Positions 60,801-64,000 of a stretch of DNA of 64,000 nucleotides are shown in pieces; the first letter of the stretch is position 1; each line of letters begins with the position of its first letter. A program made the translations under genes and the position numbers. Source of the stretch: Rhynchopus sp. YZ270_cl-10 (lineage: Eukaryota; Euglenozoa; Diplonemea; Diplonemida; Diplonemidae). Where the stretch lies: NCBI GenBank assembly GCA_964035575.1, contig OZ037912.1, positions 868,001 to 932,000 of the forward strand, written 5' to 3'. The notes below the pieces were generated by a model. It ran no database searches. It was given only the letters and a program-made list of their open reading frames with translations, and was not told the DNA's origin.

Positions 60801-63048
60801 GTACTGTGTACTGTGTACTGTGTACTGTGTACTGTGTACTGTGTACTGTGTACTGTGTACTGTGTACTGTGTACTGTGTACTGTGTACTGTGTACTGTGT
60901 ACTGTGTACTGTGTACTGTGTACTGTGTACTGTGTACTGTGTACTGTGTACTGTGTACTGTGTACTGTGTACTGTGTACTGTGTACTGTGTACTGTGTAC
61001 TGTGTACTGTGTACTGTGTACTGTGTACTGTGTACTGTGTACTGTGTACTGTGTACTGTGTACTGTGTACTGTGTACTGTGTACTGTGTACTGTGTACTG
61101 TGTACTGTGTACTGTGTACTGTGTACTGTGTACTGTGTACTGTGTACTGTGTACTGTGTACTGTGTACTGTGTACTGTGTACTGTGTACTGTGTACTGTG
61201 TACTGTGTACTGTGTACTGTGTACTGTGTACTGTGTAGAAACACGGTAGAAACATGGGGAATCGGTTATGTAGCCACGCCAGTAAAAATTTAACACCGGT
61301 GGCACTGTACGCATAAGTGCATAGAAAAAATCGTAAAACAACGTGTAATCTGTGGTGGTCAAAAGTGCAAAATTCCTTCGGCAATGGTCAGCCAGGCAAA
61401 TTTTTTTTGCTCCACTCGCCAAAAAAAATTTTGTTGTCACCTTTTTTGGACTTTTCGTGTTGAAAAATCGGGGGGAAAACGCAAAAAAAGCAAAAAGTTT
61501 AAATTCCCTCCATTACACTCCATTACGCCCCATTACACCCCATTACACCTGAATTACGCCGTGCCCGGGACACCCCAAAATACACCCATAGGTCTCCACC
61601 ATGCGCAACGACTTCCCGACCCCGCACGCCAGACGTGAGATGACTGAGTTCATCAAGATCCAAAGTATGCCAGGATTTTTTTCTTCTTTTTTCGAGGTTT
61701 GCCATCAAAGAAGTACGTGGGGAAGCTTCGTTCCCCCGTGTTTTTTATATCCGGAATTTTCTTTTTATCCGTACTCTCAGTATTTGCTTTGCTACCACGA
61801 CACTCTACCACACAGAACCGGGCAAATACCACAAGTACCGCTTCATCCCTACCCTCATGCGTGGACACCCGCAGCGTGGACCTATCCCCTGTGGTAACGG
61901 CGCCGTCCCCGGTACCAGCGCAGAGGTTGCAGCACAAGGCGAACACCACCTCATGTCCGTAATGGTGTTCTCGGTATGAACCATTTTATTTTTATTTTTG
62001 CACCACCCCATCGGTCCACATTTGGTTTTGAAAGGTGACTGAAAGGCTTTTTTCCTCGCAAACGCGAGTTTTCCTGGAACCGTAGGGGAGTGTTGGTGGC
62101 TCCGTGACTCCACAGAGCCGTTGAGTGCCTCACAAAACCTCAAATTGATTCTTCTTTGCTTTTATTGTCTTCACGTTTTATCATTGGGTTGGGGAAAACC
62201 CCACTGATTTATCCTATTTTACTACAGCAATTGGAGTCGCACTTTAAGTCGCTCTGCCGTGACAACAAGATGGTGGTGCGTGAGTACGAGCCTGTCACCG
62301 AGAACGGAGCCAAGACGAAGACGCGTCAGGCGGAGCACAACGACCTTGAGGCGAAGCGTGTCGAGAAGAAGGAAGCCCTGCTGCACAGCGTGAAGGTGCA
62401 GTTCAGCGAGGCCTACACGTCGTGGGTGCACCTCAAGGCCGTGCGTGCCTTCGTGGAGGCCATCCTCCGTTACGGCCTCCCCGCAAAGTACGTCAGCATC
62501 CTCTTCTGCTGCGAAAGCAAAAACAGCAAGGGTGAGGACGAAGTCAGGTATTACCCTTTTTTTGATACATAACGAATGTGACCAAGGTGACTACGCACGA
62601 GAGGCTTAGGTTCATCTTATGAACTTTTCTTTTTTGTGAAAACTTGGTTGTTTAGTGTAGACACCCGAAGATGAACTCCACTATACTACACTTTTTGTTT
62701 TTTGTTTTTATCCACCTGATTTTTACCCCGCGTATAGGCGCGTAAAGGCCAAACCCCACCCATTTGTCCCAGCCTTTACGCGCTATACGCGCCTATACGC
62801 GGGGTAAAAATCAGGTGGTTTATTTGGTTCACACCCACCTCTCATCCAACAGAGCCAAGCTCGACAAGATGTACTCCGACCTTGCACCCAAGGGCTTTGA
62901 CCTTGCTGAGGACGCAGCTGACGCGACGAACGCACTTCAGGTATGTTCTTTGTTTTTGTTATAAACTCCGGAAAAACCCATACCCCCTTACCCCCTTCAG
63001 GAAAAGTACCCGTACGTGTCCCTGAGAATCGACAGTCTTGAAGAGTAG
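57885..63048 (+). CDS. VMA5: V-type ATPase subunit C with inserted discoidin-like domain (6 exons)
   Basis: CDS = 57885-59252, 61592-61664, 61816-61973, 62228-62547, 62853-62940, 63001-63048; 684 aa against ~380-390 usually. Subunit C links V1 to the peripheral stalks and controls V1/Vo assembly of the proton pump. Residues 1 to about 255 match its N-terminal part (FKVGTLDTLLEAGDELAKID near 40). The C-terminal part, about 534-684, is diagnostic: VQFSEAYTSWVHLKAVRAFV then EAILRYGLP, and the end EKYPYVSLRIDSLEE. In between, about 258-530 holds a discoidin/F5/8-C-like domain (ENAVDQSPESAWFDSNSKPL; QFAFATGTEAPQRDPLQWKL then EGYL; RNDFPTPHARREMTEF; KYHKYRFIPTLMRG), itself carrying a ~90-residue insert (EVHKVLKPPVSKRVV). 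Introns are GT-AG and all keep frame. Splices are inferred from frame and homology. Confidence 0.9.
59270..59904. mobile_element. hAT-like non-autonomous TIR element J
   Basis: CAGGGTATTAGGGTG at 59270 and CACCCTAATACCCTG ending 59904 are inverse. GTTTTTTT stands next to both ends (59262-59269; 59905-59912), an 8-bp duplication; with CAGGG termini this is the hAT pattern, though the duplicated sequence is low-complexity. Interior: AACTGGTTTT/AAAACCAGTT hairpins, two GGCGCCATTTT motifs and GGTGTAAAAAGCTAG (59587) shared with element F. No coding frame. Confidence 0.7.
60044..61576. mobile_element. TIR element K carrying a TGTGTAC array
   Basis: GGGGTGTCCCGG (60044-60055) is the inverse of 61565-61576. 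Subterminal repeats CACCCCATTACACCCCATTA occur on both sides, in the same orientation (60085-60160; 61505-61550). No convincing target duplication. The interior is dominated by the heptamer array. Confidence 0.65.
60399..61237 (+). repeat. TGTGTAC heptamer array (~120 units)
   Basis: About 839 bp, with no variant unit seen, inside element K and inside an intron of an essential gene. All six frames are open (LCTVYCV and STQYTVH repeats), none coding. Confidence 0.98.
62595..62640 (+). repeat. GAGAGGC repeat in V-ATPase C intron 4
   Basis: GCACGAGAGGCTTAGGTTCA then TCTTATGAACTTTTC. TTCATCTTATGAA is nearly palindromic. Confidence 0.65.
62712..62818. mobile_element. 107-bp foldback element in V-ATPase C intron 4
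   Basis: CCACCTGATTTTTACCCCGC at 62712 pairs with its inverse ending at 62818; pairing extends through GTATAGGCGCGTAAAGG. TTTAT flanks both sides (62707-62711; 62819-62823), a 5-bp target duplication. Related ends occur at 14801, 14867-14900 and 50735-50765. Confidence 0.8.
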
Positions 63049-64000
63049 ATATGTGCTTAACAAATTCGTGTGGTTTTTATCCTAATTAAAGTTTTTAAAA
63101 AAATGGGTGACTTAAAAGGAAAGGTGACCAATCAGGAGGCTTGTTCATCTTAGTTTCTTGGGTCTCTTTTAAATCTGTCTTTTTAAATTTGAATGAGAAA
63201 CAAAAGCGGGTTTTGCCTAAGAAGGTGGAAAAACCCCGTTTCTTCGAACAAATTTATAACAGAAAAAGGGGGGGACACACCCAGTGTGAAAGTGGTTTTT
63301 TTTCAAAAAAAAAAAGTCAGGGGGTTTCAGACAAGATACAAGCGATTTTTTTTTAACCTGGTGCTTTTCTCGATACTAAAGATATCTCAGATTCTTGTGT
63401 TCTATACCAAATTTAGTGTGGGGTTTCTTTTCTTTTTTGATTTGATATAAATTTAAGGTACCTAAACGAGTGGCATTTGTTCGGGGGAGGTGGGGGGAAA
63501 AAAAGGGTGTGTGATCGGATGATACATCACAACTGCAAGCAGCAACTCTGTTTTGAAGAAAAAAAACGGGCGCTTTTTTTTGTTTTTGTCTTTTTGGGGG
63601 AGGGGGGCGTTTTTATTATTTTGCTATTATTTGTGTGATGGGCGTACTTTTAAAAGAGGTACCAAGCAAAACGTGAGTCTGGGGGCTCATCTCTGTCCTT
63701 TATAATTATTTCTACGTTTTTACAAAAAAAAAACATAGTGGAGCACACTCTAGGGTGGCTACACTAATACAACCAAGTTTTCAAAAAACAAAATCAGAGG
63801 GTAGTAGTGGTGGGGTAATGAGGGAGTGCACCACTTGCATCTGCTTGTATAACCTTGAAACACCATTTGCACCCTGCTTCGTCAAACATTTAACCTTTTG
63901 TGGTTACATTATTCACCTGTCGATACCATTCTCGATCCAGGTTTTTGTGGCTCCTTTTTTTGCGGAGTTTTATTCTGCCTTTTGCGTTGTCTGTTTCGCT
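63049..64000. other. Terminal spacer, no gene seen
   Basis: 3' flank of V-ATPase C. 63118-63165 is a diverged GAGAGGC repeat (GGTGACCAATCAGGAGGCTT). 63736-63790 is the second copy of the 55-bp repeat. The remainder is T- and G-rich without protein-like frames. Confidence 0.65.

Larger units (their letters stand above)
59253..61591 (+). other. V-ATPase C intron 1 (2.3 kb, ~93% transposon)
   Basis: GTATGA donor, CACCCATAG acceptor. Elements J (59270-59904) and K (60044-61576) account for about 2.17 of 2.34 kb, leaving an ancestral intron of ~170 bp. Confidence 0.8.

Noticed and set aside
60168-61440. 300-358 codon ORFs on both strands (LCTVYCV, STQYTVH)
   Set aside because: Translations of the TGTGTAC array inside an intron.

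Overview
This is nuclear DNA of a unicellular eukaryote. Twelve confident protein genes are spread over 64 kb, separated by long T-rich and A-rich spacers. Five coding units have no visible intron except the four listed below, which use GT-AG introns with mostly GTATG donors. All twelve genes lie on the + strand. Nearly every start codon follows a pyrimidine tract ending in AG by 10 to 130 bases, as expected of a splice acceptor (cis, or spliced-leader trans-splicing). One-strand gene order, such acceptors, and cyclases of the type seen in trypanosomatids and fungi suggest a euglenozoan, perhaps diplonemid-like. That placement is inference: no spliced-leader RNA, rRNA or tRNA was recognised.

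Layout. 1-13 kb: a kelch/RING protein, a ZIP metal transporter (2 exons), an unrecognised protein with a mitochondrial-looking N-terminus, and a Nup88-like nucleoporin (2 exons). 13.4-15.1 kb: a terminal-inverted-repeat (TIR) element with subterminal CACGGCCGTG palindromes. 15.5-17 kb: a CCTTGA hexamer array directly upstream of a ubiquitin-like/WD40 protein. 17-42.6 kb: a tandem array of four near-identical six-helix class III adenylate cyclases that carry a second, degenerate cyclase domain. Their spacers have been invaded by nested TIR elements and minisatellites, most heavily at 31.4-39.6 kb. 43.5-49.7 kb: an ATRX/Rad54-like SNF2 ATPase and a PAF-acetylhydrolase-like lipase. 51.6-57 kb: a large coiled-coil protein (2 exons) with a 7-bp minisatellite in its intron. 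57.9-63 kb: V-ATPase subunit C in six exons, with a discoidin-like (F5/8 type C) domain inserted in its middle and two transposons in its first intron, one holding about 120 perfect copies of TGTGTAC.

The genes do not form one pathway; apart from the cyclase array they look like a random sample of housekeeping and signalling genes. The more unusual content is (1) the V-ATPase C/discoidin architecture, (2) the cyclase array with mosaic gene conversion, and (3) several non-autonomous DNA-element families. Some of these elements have exact 5-8 bp target duplications, and in two cases the unoccupied site is still present elsewhere in the window. Some share interiors but have different ends, and some share a ~110-bp core that borders TACTG-type minisatellites.
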